Positions 32,098-43,090 of a stretch of DNA of 64,000 nucleotides are shown one piece after another. Position 1 is the first letter of the stretch, and each line of letters starts with the position of its first letter. The notes beneath the pieces are model-generated. The model was not told where the DNA came from. It saw nothing but the letters and a program-made list of their open reading frames with translations, and searched no databases. The stretch comes from Seminavis robusta. Its lineage: Eukaryota; Bacillariophyta; Bacillariophyceae; Naviculales; Naviculaceae. The position numbers were made by a program, and so were the translations under genes. The DNA lies in the NCBI GenBank assembly GCA_903772945.1, contig CAICTM010000186.1, positions 1-64,000 on the forward strand, read 5' to 3'.

Positions 32098-32530
32098 AGG
32101 GCTGACTTGAAAGATGGGTGCAATCTCGAACATGATCCTCCTTCTTCTATCTGTCTTTCTGCCGAGGTATCGCAGCTCCCGCTGACTTATTAAGGTGGTG
32201 GAACCCAGGATGTAAGCCAGCTTTAGTCTGCGAAAAATAGTGACGTTCGAAACATAAGATCTTTTGCATATGTACGGAATTTGGAATTTCGATGGGTGGT
32301 AATATTCTAAAACTCGCCGGATTCTTGGTCTAGCTTCGCGCACCTCTGTGCATAAGTCTTTCGATTGTATGTAGCATGAATGAAATCCGTTAGAGCAGGC
32401 CGAGTCGTCATTTTGGAGCCAAATCTTCAACTCGTTGGACCCTGCACAACTCGTCAGAATGAAGAAGCTTCACTCAGCGCACATTAGTTAGCGGCAATTC
32501 AACATCTGCGTTTCGCCTGAAGATATCACT

Positions 32531-35103
32531 ATGACAACTCCCACACAACGCACCAAATGGAAGCCATCAGCTAGCAGTGAAATAGCAAAGCTTAGTGCAA
32601 GTGGCACTGGTTGGAATAAGCTGGCTGGAGTAAACGAATGTGTTCCTAGCACTGGAAGGACGACTCGAAATGCCAACAGCGGTACCAACAAACATGGGAA
32701 GAGACTCCTGTTTCAGGACGATATTGTAGCAGACGAGGTTGCAACCGAAGGAGCAACTACAGCTGAAGAAGAAGAGGCTAGCCACCGAAGAAGACGACGA
32801 CAATGAACTCACCGTCACTGATTCAATACCAAAGCCGCAAGCCGCCTCCTTTTGGAGACGACTCAACTTGAAAAGCTAGTTGCGATTTTGCCAAATGCCC
32901 TCATTGCATTTGACGACAAGCCAATGCCATTGATAATGAACGTGCACAACTGCGGCATTGTTTCACAAGTGCGACTGAGATGTGCGAACGAAGAATGTGA
33001 TTACGTCTACGAATTACCAATTCCGGCAAAGACAACAATGCATACCGACGACAAGAAATACGAGAGAAGCACCGATTATCAGCTCAATCTATTATTCGTC
33101 CTTGGGAACCTTGCGAATGGTGACGGTGGAGTAGAAGCCGGCAAATTGCTTGGATTGATGGGGCTACCGAATGATACCACAATGGCGGGCAAAACGTTTC
33201 CCACCATAGAGCGAAGGATTGGCCATATCTTGCGCGAATTGAGGGACGAAATCCTGATGGAAAATCTGGACGAGGAAGTCAGACGATCAACCACGGAAGA
33301 ACATTATTTGGCGTGGAAGATGTCAATCCCAGAGCAGCATAAGGACCATCCCGTCAAGATCAAATTGAAGGGATCGTACGACGGCGCTTGGCAGCAGAAA
33401 GGATCCGGCCTTCTCTACAATTCATCGTCTGGCCACGGTAGTTTGGTTGGTGCCATGACCCGAAAGGTTGTTGCGTTCGGTCAAAAGAGCAAGAAGTGCG
33501 GCACATGCGAACGGCATGAAAAGGATCACCCTGATGCCGATACTCGTCCTGATTATCCAGAGCACTATTGTCCCCGCAACCACGATCCAAACGATTCTTC
33601 TGGTGCCATGGAAGCGGCTTTGGCCTTGGAAATCGTGACTGATCTATACGACAATAAAGGCATTATTGTAGAGCTCCTTTGCTGCGACGACGACTCGTCC
33701 ATTCGAGCTGATTTGAAGTGGTTAAACAAAGACTATCTTATCAACAACAACACTACCGTTCTACCGCAGGTTCCCAAGACGAAAAGGAAAGAATAAGGGT
33801 GAGCTTCAAGACCGCCCCGACAAAGGGAAATTACCCGGCCATATTCCCGAGCCCAAATTTTGTGCTGATCCCAACCACCGCCGCAAACAGTTGACCGGGA
33901 ACTATTCGTTGGATTTGGCCAAGGTTGCCGACAAGAAGACAATGACGAGGTTGGATTCCATTCATCTTGGCAAGAATTACGGTTACATGGCCCGCACACT
34001 CAAAGACCGGGATGAATCCGAATTTGTTGACGTTGCTTGGGCCTGTTTGGAGCACCATTTTGATTCGCACGACAAATGCGGTGATTGGTGCGCTCGCTGC
34101 AAGGCAACGGAAGCTGAGCAACTTGCTAGCAAGAAGTACTACCGCGACAAGAAAGAAGATGCGGAACTGTACGAGCTGCTAAAGAAGAAAATGGGGCGCT
34201 ACTGTGAACTTGAGCGACTGAGAGAGATTGCCCACGGCTTGGACACGAATGCAAACGAGTCATTCAACAGCGTCTGTACCTGGTTCGCACCCAAGAACAA
34301 AGTCTTTTCCGGGTCCTGTTCGCTAGCCAACCGTCTTGCCTTGGCCATCGGCATCGTCTCCCTTGGATATGTCGACTTTTTCAACCGTCTATTTGTCAAG
34401 CTCGGCATTGACATGACTCCACACGTCCAGCATTACCTGACGTTCCGACAGGATGCTAGGCAGAAACGATTGGACCGGCTGAAGACTCCAGAGTACAAAA
34501 AATACCGGGCAGAAAAGAAGAACGAGAGGATCCGTATTGAAACCATTGCCACGAAGAAGTCATGGGCGAAACGACACAAATGCTACCGCCCGGGCATGAA
34601 TTTGGATCTTCCGCAAGAGCAGCTTCCTGCTGAGGCGGCACGGATCGATGCGAGAATGCCGCAAAACGGCCTGCAAAGAAGAGGAAAACGACAAAGACGA
34701 CAACTAGCAAAGGAAAGTTTTGCCCGTTCTGCGGTAACAAGGGGCATGTTTCGACCAAATCCAAGAGCTGCCTCAAGATAGGCGATTCCAAGGCTGAATT
34801 GCTGTTCGATAGGTTGACTGGGAAGCTACTATCAGAGCTGGCTGCCAGCACTCCAATTGCAGCTTCTATTCCAGGTGCTAGTGCTTCTAGCCAGGCAGCT
34901 AGCATCCCAGAAGCTGAAATTGAGGAGGAGTAAGCCCAGAGGAAACAGCTCAAGATTTGGCTAAAATGGTGGAGGATGGAACCAACGATTTGGCTGATTT
35001 GGAGTGCATTCCCTTCGATGCACTTGATGGAGACAATGAGGAAGACAATGTCGGAGCCCTTGATGATGACAGTGACAGTGATGCTGGCAGCAATGCCATC
35101 TAA
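32531..35103 (+). pseudogene. Kolobok-like DDE transposase gene, several frameshifts
   Basis: N-terminal basic region (32531-32800) is followed by a large frame 32852-33796 and another 33891-34781. Putative catalytic acids: D in KGSYDGAWQQKGSG, D in LLCCDDDSSI, and E in TNANESFNSVCTW. A CxxC..H..H-type cluster (CGTCERH) follows the first block. A zinc-knuckle-like CPFCGNKGHV sits in a third frame near 34725, and an acidic tail DGDNEEDN runs to a stop near 35103. Frame changes lie at about 32790-32800, 32850, 33790-33800, 34660-34710 and 34930, so at least five lesions separate blocks that belong together. The transposase would cut and paste the element at TTAA; this copy cannot make a full-length product. 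Confidence 0.75.
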
Positions 35104-35900
35104 AGTGAAATAGCTAGCTAGCTATCTTTGTTCGTAATGAAGCTTGTTGCCACGACGTACTCTAGAGTAGTTTGTCGACTGTTGATGCCGTACGGAGCGA
35201 GCGAACGTAAAGAGATGTTTCCTTCAACTTTCAACATACATGTCTAATAGATATGAACTCACATAATTGTTCGAAATTCTTGGCCGTTGTAAAAGGTTCA
35301 AAATTTGACACTCACAATTTCAAGCTGCACGGTGACTGGCTGGCGACTGGCTGGCGATCCATATAGTAAAATAGTACAAAAAACACGTTTTGTGCCTGTT
35401 CGCCGGATTTCGAATTCGGTCAACAAAAGAAAGCAGGATTCCTCCCGTTGCTGAGGAACAAGCAAAACTGCTATCAGGTCGAAAAATCGACTGTGTGTGT
35501 TAGAGACCTCATTCTCTTGGCGCCTGCTCAATATAAAGCCCTACAACCAAACGTTTATCTCTTCCTTATAGTGTAAGGAAGAGAGTAGTAGCTGGTTGCG
35601 GGGCCATAGCACCAGCGGGCAACAAGATTTATCGGCTAGAAAGCAGCGATCGAAAGTTTCGATTGCCTTCTGTCGCTCCAAGATAACAGAAAGGTGGACC
35701 GGAATAATGGCTGTTCTTCCGCCATACAATGCTCGATACTACTATTACACAGACGTCCTGCATTGATAGAGGTTGAATCGACGAACTATCCATCGATTAC
35801 AGCTCACCTTTAGCAGCAGCTGGTGTTGGATCGATTGTTTGTTGTTTTACTAGATCTCTCGCGATGAAATTGGTGCGAATATTAACAGCTTAAAGCTGGC
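35104..35900. other. Transposon 3' non-coding region
   Basis: No gene is seen between the transposase end and the right terminal repeat. AGCTAGCTAGC words occur near 35110. Confidence 0.5.
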
Positions 35901-36148
35901 TTACATCCTGGGTTTGACCACCTTAATGCTATTTCCTATTTCCTATTCCGGTGAAGCCAAAGTATAAGGATAGAGATAGTCATAAGCCAACAAAACTGAA
36001 CATTGATGGTTCAATACAAGTTAGGGGTAGGAATAAATCATTAATATTTAAGGTTAGTGCAATCAGCACAACAGCACAATAAGCCAGCAGGAGCTGTAAG
36101 GTTAGAGTTACAATAAGGGAATGGCAGCTGGTAAATTATAGAGTAGCG

Positions 36149-36183
36149 GGCGGCAATACACGACGTAGTCGGGTGTTGTCGCC
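36149..36183. repeat. Hairpin 1 in R2
   Basis: Counterpart of the hairpin at 31975, without the extra loop bases; the left arm is GGCGGCAATACACGAC. Confidence 0.85.
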
Positions 36184-36233
36184 AGGGCTAGCTTAATAAA
36201 AAGAAGGTTGCAATGAGGGAATGAATGATACCG

Positions 36234-36268
36234 GGCGGCAACACACGACGTAGTCGGGTGTTGTCGCC
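36234..36268. repeat. Hairpin 2 in R2
   Basis: Counterpart of the hairpin at 32063-32097, identical stem. Confidence 0.85.
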
Positions 36269-36362
36269 AGGGCTGGCTTGAAAGATGGGTGCAATCTCGA
36301 ACATGATCCTCCTTCTTCTATCTGTCTTTCTGCCGAGGTATCGCAGCTCCCGCTGACTTATT

Positions 36363-37183
36363 TTATTTGGAGTTACTTGCATTCAGACCGAAGTACTGTA
36401 TGGTCACGTCAAATTTGGGAACTCAACGGCCGGTCTGCCTATTGATAGTAGGAGGGAGAAGCAGCAGACGAAAACTTTTACGGAAGGACTCGACTCAGTC
36501 ACTCGACTCGTCACTCCAGTAATATAATATAATGCACATGTGACTACAGTCGTGACTTCTGTACTGTCGTCGCATTGGTGCCATAGCGAACTAGTAACTT
36601 CTTCTAGCTTGTCCGACAGTTTTTTTTTCTGGCCAGCCAGCTTGGACCAATGCATGCATGCACCAGCTCAATGCTCAGATATCCGTTTACTTCGGCATCA
36701 TTACGGCATCACAGCATCTTCTGGTTCTCCTCTTTTACTGTACCCTACTACCTACCGCAATAGTCACGAAAGACCCATGCTTCGTGAATCAAACGGTCCA
36801 TTCCAACCCTCTTCCACGGTGTTTAGTACGGTACTATACTTGTCCATAGGGTTGTCACGAAAGGACCATGCTTCGTGAATCGAATTGAATCGAATCGAAT
36901 CTTCAATCGAGTGATGAATCGAATTGAATCGAATTTTTTAGAATCAAACGGACCCTCTATCCAACGGTTTGTGGAGAGCCGACCACGTACCGGTACAGTC
37001 GTACCAAACCAATGCCGCCAATGGATTAGACACCTTCCCACTCCACCTTATTGTCTCAGTTGTGGACGCACCAACTTCCTAGCTAGCTAGTAGTCCAAGT
37101 TGCTGGACTGCTGCAGGTGCTACCATTCATCATTGCACTCGGATCATCACCTTTTTATTGTTGAGCCACAGTCCAGCAGAAGA
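36363..37183. other. Spacer upstream of MPDU1, with GAATC repeats
   Basis: Contains GAATCGAATTGAATCGAATC runs (about 36877-36945). The word CACGAAAGxCCATGCTTCGTGAATC occurs twice (about 36764 and 36857) and holds a small palindrome TTCACGAA/TTCGTGAA. No gene is seen. Confidence 0.45.
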
Positions 37184-38239
37184 ATGATCTCATTATCCTC
37201 CCTCCCTCTGGTGACACCCTTGGCGCGATGGATGTGGACGCTGGATGCCGAGGACTCCACAACAACAACAGCAGCAGCAGAAGACTTGTATGTGACGTGT
37301 CTCCATCAAGTCGAAACGTTGGCAGTGTACGATTTTGCCACCAAAGGATGTCTGAGTGTGGCAGCGTCGCGCATCCTGGGGATTGGGATCATTGTGGCCG
37401 CTTGCTTCAACAAGGCTCCCACGCTCATGAATATGCTCGAAGCACAATCCGCCGAAGGATTCTCTCCCATGAGTCTCTACACGGAAGTCTTTTACTACAT
37501 CAATTCCAGTATTTACAGTGTACAATTGGGGTATCCGTTCACGGCGGTAAGTTAGTTTTGACGAAACAAGCAAACAAAATGTTGCAGTACTCTGTGGGGT
37601 ATACATCTATCTCATCTATCTTACCTTACCGGTATCTATGTTATCATGTTCTGCATGCAGTACGGTGAAAACCTGGTATTACTGATCCAAACCATGGTCC
37701 AAGTGGTTCTCATGTGGAAGTTTTCCAAAACCAGTCCCCGCGAACAAGCCATTGCCACCCTGCTGGGCGTTGTCTATTCGGCCGCCTGTTGCTTTTTGCC
37801 GCAGGGATACCGGTATCTTTTGCACGCCATGAACGACGTCATTATCATTTACTCGGGAGGATTGCAAGTCATGGAAACGTACCGGGTCAAACACACGGGG
37901 GCGCAATCCATTGTCACGACCAGTATGAACTTGGCGGGAGAATTGCTCCGGATTTTTACCACGTTTGAAGAAGCCCAGGGAGATTGGAACATGATACTCA
38001 ATTTTGCATTTTGTGCCAGTATCAGTGTCATGATGTTTAGTCAGTACTGGTGGTATCAAGCCAATACCGACAAATTTTACAAGCAACAACAACCGCAACG
38101 TCAAGCAGCACTCAAGACGCCGTCGGACGAACAGAGTAATAATGGACACGCATCGATCCACATTATGAATTCTGCAAGTAATGGAAGTCACGACAATATG
38201 CAACCTCCGGAGAGCCTCAAAGATCTCAAGTCAGAGTAA
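37184..38239 (+). CDS. MPDU1: MPDU1-like PQ-loop protein (mannose-P-dolichol utilization)
   Basis: Two exons, 37184-37546 and 37661-38239, with a phase-0 GTAAGT..CAG intron, give 313 residues. The family signature is the PQ-loop block KAPTLMNMLEAQSAEGFSP followed by membrane segments and, across the splice, YPFTA-YGENLVLLIQT, which matches MPDU1 YPFS.GE.LFL.LQT style. Hydrophobic segments fill residues about 60-275; the tail (about 260-313) is polar and Q/N-rich. In animals MPDU1 is an ER membrane protein needed to use dolichol-phosphate mannose and glucose in N-glycan and GPI-anchor assembly. The second repeat's PQ motif is less clear. Start chosen as the ATG followed by a hydrophobic stretch. 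Exon join is supported by the family continuity. Confidence 0.85.
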
Positions 38240-39189
38240 GTCATGTACGTTGCTTGCTGCTGTTTACCGCAGGGAGACCGTCGGCTGGCTTTTTTCAAAC
38301 GACACATATTTTCTCTCATCTCTGGAGGATTCTATACATTCGTACGTACGTACACTGGCTGGATGATTCGATTCGATTCAACATACATCTAGAGCCCCAC
38401 CCAAGGTGCTGGAGGACAGGTTCAGTAGATCACCGCTCAAGATTGACGACAAATTTGAGTAGAAACCAGCCAACTGGCTGCACTCAACCTTTACGACCGT
38501 AGCCTACTGTCCGTAGCTACTGTAACGCCGGATTGTCCGCACAGGACGAACGGCAACGATAGGGATTCCAGTAATATAATACTAGTAATAAGCTCATCTT
38601 GAACCGAAAACCATACCCTACCTCTAGAGCTAGCCAGATGGCTTGCAGAGCTCCCGTCTCGACGATAAGCCGTAAAATCAAGTTTTTAAAGAACCCTCCT
38701 CACAAATCTAGCTAGATAGCTATTCCGGGCAAAGCAAATGCCAAACACGAAACTTGGATGTTTGGAATGCATAATGCATGTCTCACATCGACGGAGAGGG
38801 GCTACGATACACTAAGATTCTTCGAACGGGAATAACTAACTGAACCCCACACACTACAGAGATTTATCCTTTGAGGGCTTGTGACGAATCGAATCCAGCA
38901 GCACCCCTCGGTAGGACCCGTGCTATTTGAAGTTGTCTTTATGATTCGAGAAAAGGATCAGCTCCGCACAAAGGCGGCTGTCATCCTGAACCTTTGCCGG
39001 GGCAGAAAGGCAGAAAGTGGGAAGACGGTCTTCAAGCCAGCTACCGTACCGTAAATGGATTCAGTCTCACTGCCTTAGTCTAGTTTAGTAGAGAAGGGAT
39101 GGATTGCCTATCTATCATAGTAGGCAAAACGCTGAGCTTGATGTCATTCATTGGCTGGTGGCAGCCTAGAATGCTGCCATCACTATGCT
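38240..39189. other. Spacer, no gene seen
   Basis: Contains CGTACGTACGTAC (about 38341) and ATTCGATTCGATTC (about 38366) simple words and AGCTAGCTAG words. No supported coding. Confidence 0.4.
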
Positions 39190-39415
39190 CTTTCTTGATC
39201 TAGCTTGGTCACTGGTGGCGGTGACATCATACACCAAATTGGAAAGGGCGTATGCATCATTCTTTGAGCGAGCACAAGCAACCTTGACATGTCTACTCCA
39301 ATAACGCCCTCACCGAGAAGTACAGTATCAAGAATCCTTCTTGGCCATGTCTGGACTTGGCTGGGTACTACGGTAGCTACGGTACGGTAGGGAGCCCTGA
39401 CAGCCTGGAAGCTCA
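39190..39415 (-). pseudogene. Gene fragment, paralogue of 29901-30188
   Basis: Minus-strand words MAKKDS, VKVACARSKNDAYAL and YDVTATSD match the fragment at 29901-30188. Stops and frame changes prevent an intact product. Confidence 0.4.
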
Positions 39416-39593
39416 CCTTTGTGATTCTACAGGTAACTAGCTAGGCTGCTGGCTAGCTTGAAAGTAAGACTTAAGTACTGTCGTCGCATTGGTGCTACCG
39501 GCCGTGCATCGAGAACGAGCCGGAATGGTTGTTGTGTTGTGCTGTACTGTGCTGTAGTTTGTCGTCTGCAACTAACTTTCTAAAGTTTCTTGG

Positions 39594-41176
39594 TCAAATG
39601 ATTGCCCCCATCTTGGATTGTTGCCTCATGTCTTGTGCCGTCATGTAATGACAAACCAAGCTACTGCTTGTACAGCGCCGTGCCGACACGTGGCGACAGA
39701 GTCCTTTGGGTCGATTGTAAATGATGGAATTCAACCAAGTCTCCAAGTTGTCGTGAGCAACGTCGGCAAAATAGGGATCCGAGGTGTGTCTGGATAAATT
39801 GTAATAGTTGACAAAGTATCCCATGGCCCTGCAGAGAAAAGAAGGGCGCAGTTCTGTTAGCAAGAGACATGTTCCGGAGCGAATCGAATCACTCAATGGC
39901 AAAAAGCAGCTACAACTTCTTACCAATCACTATGGAGACAATAGCCCGTGGAACCATCGCTGGCCCAAGACTGGTAGTCTCGGTAGGGTTTGCTAGTGGC
40001 ATATGCCTGCATGAGATCTATCAGTGCCATTGGACGTTTCTGTGGCTGCTGCTGCGGCTGCTGTTGTTCTTGGAACAGCTTGTATTCTCCAATTTGATTT
40101 TCCGCCAGTCGCTGGCAGACTGCCTTGTCCTGGTTCGAATGATCATGGCTATTATAGGAAGCAGAAAGATGGCGACGCCCGTGTGTGCAATCGCCCAAGG
40201 GTCGTTGCAGTTTTTCCAGAGACGCCTTGTTGAGAATCAACCCGAATCCTCCAAAAGCAAATGTAAAGTTGAAGAGGTGAATGGGTGTCCGGACCAAACA
40301 GCCCGCTCGTACCAGTGGATCCTGTGGCGTGTCATCGCGATAGACTTGCGCCAGTTTGTGAATATTGAGATACGTGTCATCGTCGACAATGGCCAACAAG
40401 TCGGGGAGCGTGGCATTGTTGTTGTTGTTTTGTTGCTGTTGCTGTCCAGCACTATACATGGTGAGTGCCTTGTACAGTCCATGAATGGGCCGTCGTTGGG
40501 CACAGAGCCATCCCACGGGAGATGCCTTCTTTTGAAGCCAGGGAATGCTGGCAAATTGGTTGCGCATGAATCGCAAAAAGTGTGTCGATTCGGATGTATC
40601 GCCTCGTAGATTGGGTTGTCGTCCACAAAACTTGGAGATTTCAAAGACTTGCTGGTCGGTAAGGTCGCGGGAACAGTGCGGATCGGCATCGTCATCTTCG
40701 GTAGCCTGGATGAAATGACGGACATTGGGATGCGCTCCAAAGGTTGCCCGTTGTGCATCGAGTAGATCGAGTCGGGCATTGGAACCAATCGATAAAATGT
40801 CAATGACAAAGGACGACGACAGAGCTGCTGGTTGTTCTGGTGGTGTGCCAGGTGTACTACCACTGATGGTGGATTGTGCATCACTCGTATCGCTCGTCGT
40901 CATTCCCCATTGCGATGCCAATTCCAGTGGAAGCGTCGATTCCCAATCGATATCCCAAAAGCCCACATCTTCCATCTGCGGTAACTTTCGTCGTTGTGTA
41001 TCCCCATGTGCACGTCCCCCCATTTGATAGACTACCAGCATGTATGCCGCCAATAGAGGTATCAGGAACTCTAGTTTTCTCCTCCATCCTTTCTTGCTAC
41101 TCTTGCTGTTCTTGTCTTTTTGCTGGTATCGTGGGATGCGGTGGTTCCGTCGTCGAGATCGGGGCGTCGTCGTCAT
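39594..41176 (-). CDS. Fringe-like type II membrane glycosyltransferase
   Basis: Two minus-strand exons, 39924-41176 and 39594-39828 (GTAAGA..CAG intron), give 495 residues. The start ATG at 41176 (ACAATGA context) opens a basic tail followed by one membrane span (about residues 36-52), the layout of Golgi enzymes. A stem of about 65 residues precedes the catalytic part. LLAIVDDDTYLN (DDD at 265-267) is the metal- and nucleotide-sugar-binding site of Fringe/GT31-like enzymes, and the downstream FNFTFAFGGFGLILNKASL block is the expected FGG.G loop. A poly-Q/N insertion lies before the DDD block. The splice restores SDW-AMGYFVNYYN. The donor and acceptor sugars cannot be told. A longer upstream frame exists but lacks better start evidence. 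Confidence 0.8.
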
Positions 41177-41785
41177 TGTTGCAGGTTGCTCGGAACGGAA
41201 CGGTCCAGGAAGGCTTCCTTGTGATCGATGCTGGGCCGCGGATGCGTTGCGTTGTGCTTGCAAAATAGTGCTCTTGGAGGAAGGAAGAAAACAAGGAGGG
41301 CATTGTTCGCGAGGTGCTCCTGGAACACAACAGAGCTCTGAGTATGTAGACAAAACAATGCCAGGTGCTGGCTCAGCTTGTGAGTAGAAGTAAGTGTGCT
41401 TCCAAAGATCATTGTTTGTGAAACATGCATCCAACGCGGGGCGACGGTGCAAAATTCCGTTGAGGCCGACATTCGTTTCAACGGTCAGCATCCAACTGCC
41501 AACCTTCGATTTTCCATTCGGTGGAGCTGCACCAAAGGTGATCACAACGCATCGAAAGCAACAGTTGGCGACCACTTTTTTCTCGATACAACCGCTGGCT
41601 ATCTAGCTACTATTGGCGGTGCTACTGTACGCTATTGTGTCTAGTTTACAGCCCTATGGCACACACTTCTTTGCTGTGTAGAGACAACTGTTCAACTGAC
41701 CAACCCAACTCTAGCTAGCTAGAAAGAAGAGAGTTATAAGAAAGAGAATCGGTGCCAACTAACGTAAAAGCAACAATAGAACGCA
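41177..41785. promoter_or_regulatory. Divergent promoter region between the Fringe-like GT and MYB genes
   Basis: The two genes start head to head about 610 bases apart, so their promoters must lie here. CTAGCTAGCTAG words occur near 41712; no specific factor site is claimed. Confidence 0.5.
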
Positions 41786-43090
41786 ATGATGCAAGACAAT
41801 GCTGCCATGTGGGATCATCTTGCTGCCGGTGGTCCACCAGGCCAAGCCGCCGCCCACCCACAACCGATCGTGACCATGTCCATGTTGGCGTGTGTCATGT
41901 GTGCGAATCAGTTTTCCATGTCGGGCAAACTCAGCGATCATCGAACTCCTGTCTTGGCCGTGAATCCATCGGCATCGATTGAAGGTCCCTACTGTATTGC
42001 CTGTGCGGGAAAACGAGAGGGATTGCGTTCCTTTCAAATTGACGAAGCTCGCGTCGCATTGGTCAAGTTGATGCATCAGCAATTGTCCACGGGAGCGGCA
42101 TATGCTTATGCGGCGTTGCATCATCAACAAGCAGCACAGCAACAGCAATGTGGTCTAGACAACAACAATACCAGCAATACGAATACTGGCATGCCTCCTT
42201 ACAACAATAGCAACCACAATGGCAGTGGATCCTCCTGTGGCAGTGGAAACACCAACAACCACAATGGCCATGCTCCATACAACACCTATCAGCAGCAACA
42301 ACAACAGCAAGCCAAACAAGATGCTCCTGGTTTACTACGAGTAGCCTCAGAACCACCGGGTCAACAACTCCATGCCAACAGCAATCTCTTTTCCATGGCC
42401 CTTCCTCAGGAACAACAACAGCAGCAGCACAACCATAACAACAAGCATAACAACAACAACAACAAGACATGGTACAGCAAACCCACTACCAATCATCACA
42501 ATCATCACAACCACACCAGTAACAAACGCCAAAAAGTCAATCCATCCAACTATGTCAAGACGACCTGGTCGGACGAAGAAGATCGCATTCTCATTCAAGC
42601 CGTCACGACATCGCCGGAACAACCGTTTACCCGGTGGTCCGATTTGGCCAATTTACTGCCCGGTCGCATTGGAAAACAGATTCGCGATCGATGGCTCAAT
42701 CATCTCGATCCCAAAATTGATCGATCGCCCTTTACCAAAGATGAAGACTACAAACTCTACATGGCATTCAAAAAACACGGCAAACGATGGGTCGAAATCT
42801 CCACCAAGTACTTTGACAGTAAACGCTCTGAAAATCATATCAAGAATCGATGGTACAGTGCGGCATTCAAAAAGTTTGTCAAGGCGGAATGGGGGGAAGA
42901 TCCATTCAATAATAGTAGTACAACGACGACGACCACTGCAACGACTACGACCAAAAAGGGAAAGGAGGAAGCAATCATCGCCAACGCCAGTACTAGCAGT
43001 AGTAAGCAAGAACCACCAGGGGCCGAAGAACGACAGGATCAAAGCAGTGAGTTGTTGTTTCTCGAAGAGAAAAAGGAAGCGTCCAACTAG
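41786..43090 (+). CDS. R2R3-MYB-type transcription factor
   Basis: A single exon encodes 434 residues. Residues about 32-77 contain a CVMC...YCIAC cysteine pattern that could bind zinc. Residues about 110-250 are a Q/N/H-rich disordered region. Two MYB repeats occupy about 255-361: TTWSDEEDRIL....RWSDLA....GR.GKQIRDRWLNHLDP, then SPFTKDEDYKLYMAFKKHGKRW..I.......ENHIKNRWYS. Regularly spaced tryptophans and the third-helix IRDRWLNHL and IKNRWYS confirm the DNA-binding fold. Such proteins act in the nucleus as sequence-specific regulators. The tail is T/K/E-rich. The CxxC pattern before MYB repeats is unusual relative to plant MYBs. Target genes cannot be inferred. Confidence 0.9.
   Translation: MMQDNAAMWDHLAAGGPPGQAAAHPQPIVTMSMLACVMCANQFSMSGKLSDHRTPVLAVNPSASIEGPYCIACAGKREGLRSFQIDEARVALVKLMHQQLSTGAAYAYAALHHQQAAQQQQCGLDNNNTSNTNTGMPPYNNSNHNGSGSSCGSGNTNNHNGHAPYNTYQQQQQQQAKQDAPGLLRVASEPPGQQLHANSNLFSMALPQEQQQQQHNHNNKHNNNNNKTWYSKPTTNHHNHHNHTSNKRQKVNPSNYVKTTWSDEEDRILIQAVTTSPEQPFTRWSDLANLLPGRIGKQIRDRWLNHLDPKIDRSPFTKDEDYKLYMAFKKHGKRWVEISTKYFDSKRSENHIKNRWYSAAFKKFVKAEWGEDPFNNSSTTTTTTATTTTKKGKEEAIIANASTSSSKQEPPGAEERQDQSSELLFLEEKKEASN

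Larger units (their letters stand above)
31664..32193 (+). repeat. Direct repeat R1 flanking the Kolobok-like transposon
   Basis: R1 runs from TTAATGCTATTTCC to GACTTATTAA and matches R2 (35933-36362) in the same orientation almost base for base. It is longer than R2 because it carries an expanded (TATTTCC)n tract. R1 begins and ends with TTAA. Its right part can encode SQRELRYLGRKTDRRRR on the minus strand in both copies, but no gene is claimed. Confidence 0.9.
32194..35932 (+). mobile_element. Kolobok-like DNA transposon, 3.7 kb, TTAA target duplication
   Basis: Terminal inverted repeats of about 32 bp: left GGTGGTGGAACCCAGGATGT and onward to CTTTA, right (reverse complement of 35901-35932) GGTGGTCAAACCCAGGATGT and onward, with two mismatches. 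TTAA stands directly outside both ends (32190-32193 and 35933-35936). TTAA duplication with short inverted ends and a DDE transposase is the Kolobok pattern; piggyBac shares the TTAA but its transposase differs. The ends are well preserved although the gene inside is damaged, so the copy could still be mobilised in trans in principle or is simply recent. Confidence 0.85.
35933..36362 (+). repeat. Direct repeat R2 flanking the Kolobok-like transposon
   Basis: Same orientation and content as R1 (31664-32193), including AAGTATAAGGATAGAGATAG and the two hairpins. It begins with TTAA and ends GACTTATT followed by TTATTTGG. Confidence 0.9.

Noticed and set aside
32194-35932. piggyBac assignment from the TTAA target site
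   Set aside because: The transposase blocks (DGAW..KG, ANESFNS, zinc-knuckle tail) fit Kolobok-type enzymes better than piggyBac.
31664-36362. Reading R1 and R2 as long terminal repeats of an LTR retroelement
   Set aside because: The interior is bounded by its own inverted repeats with TTAA duplications and encodes a DDE transposase; no RT, primer-binding site or TG..CA ends were seen.
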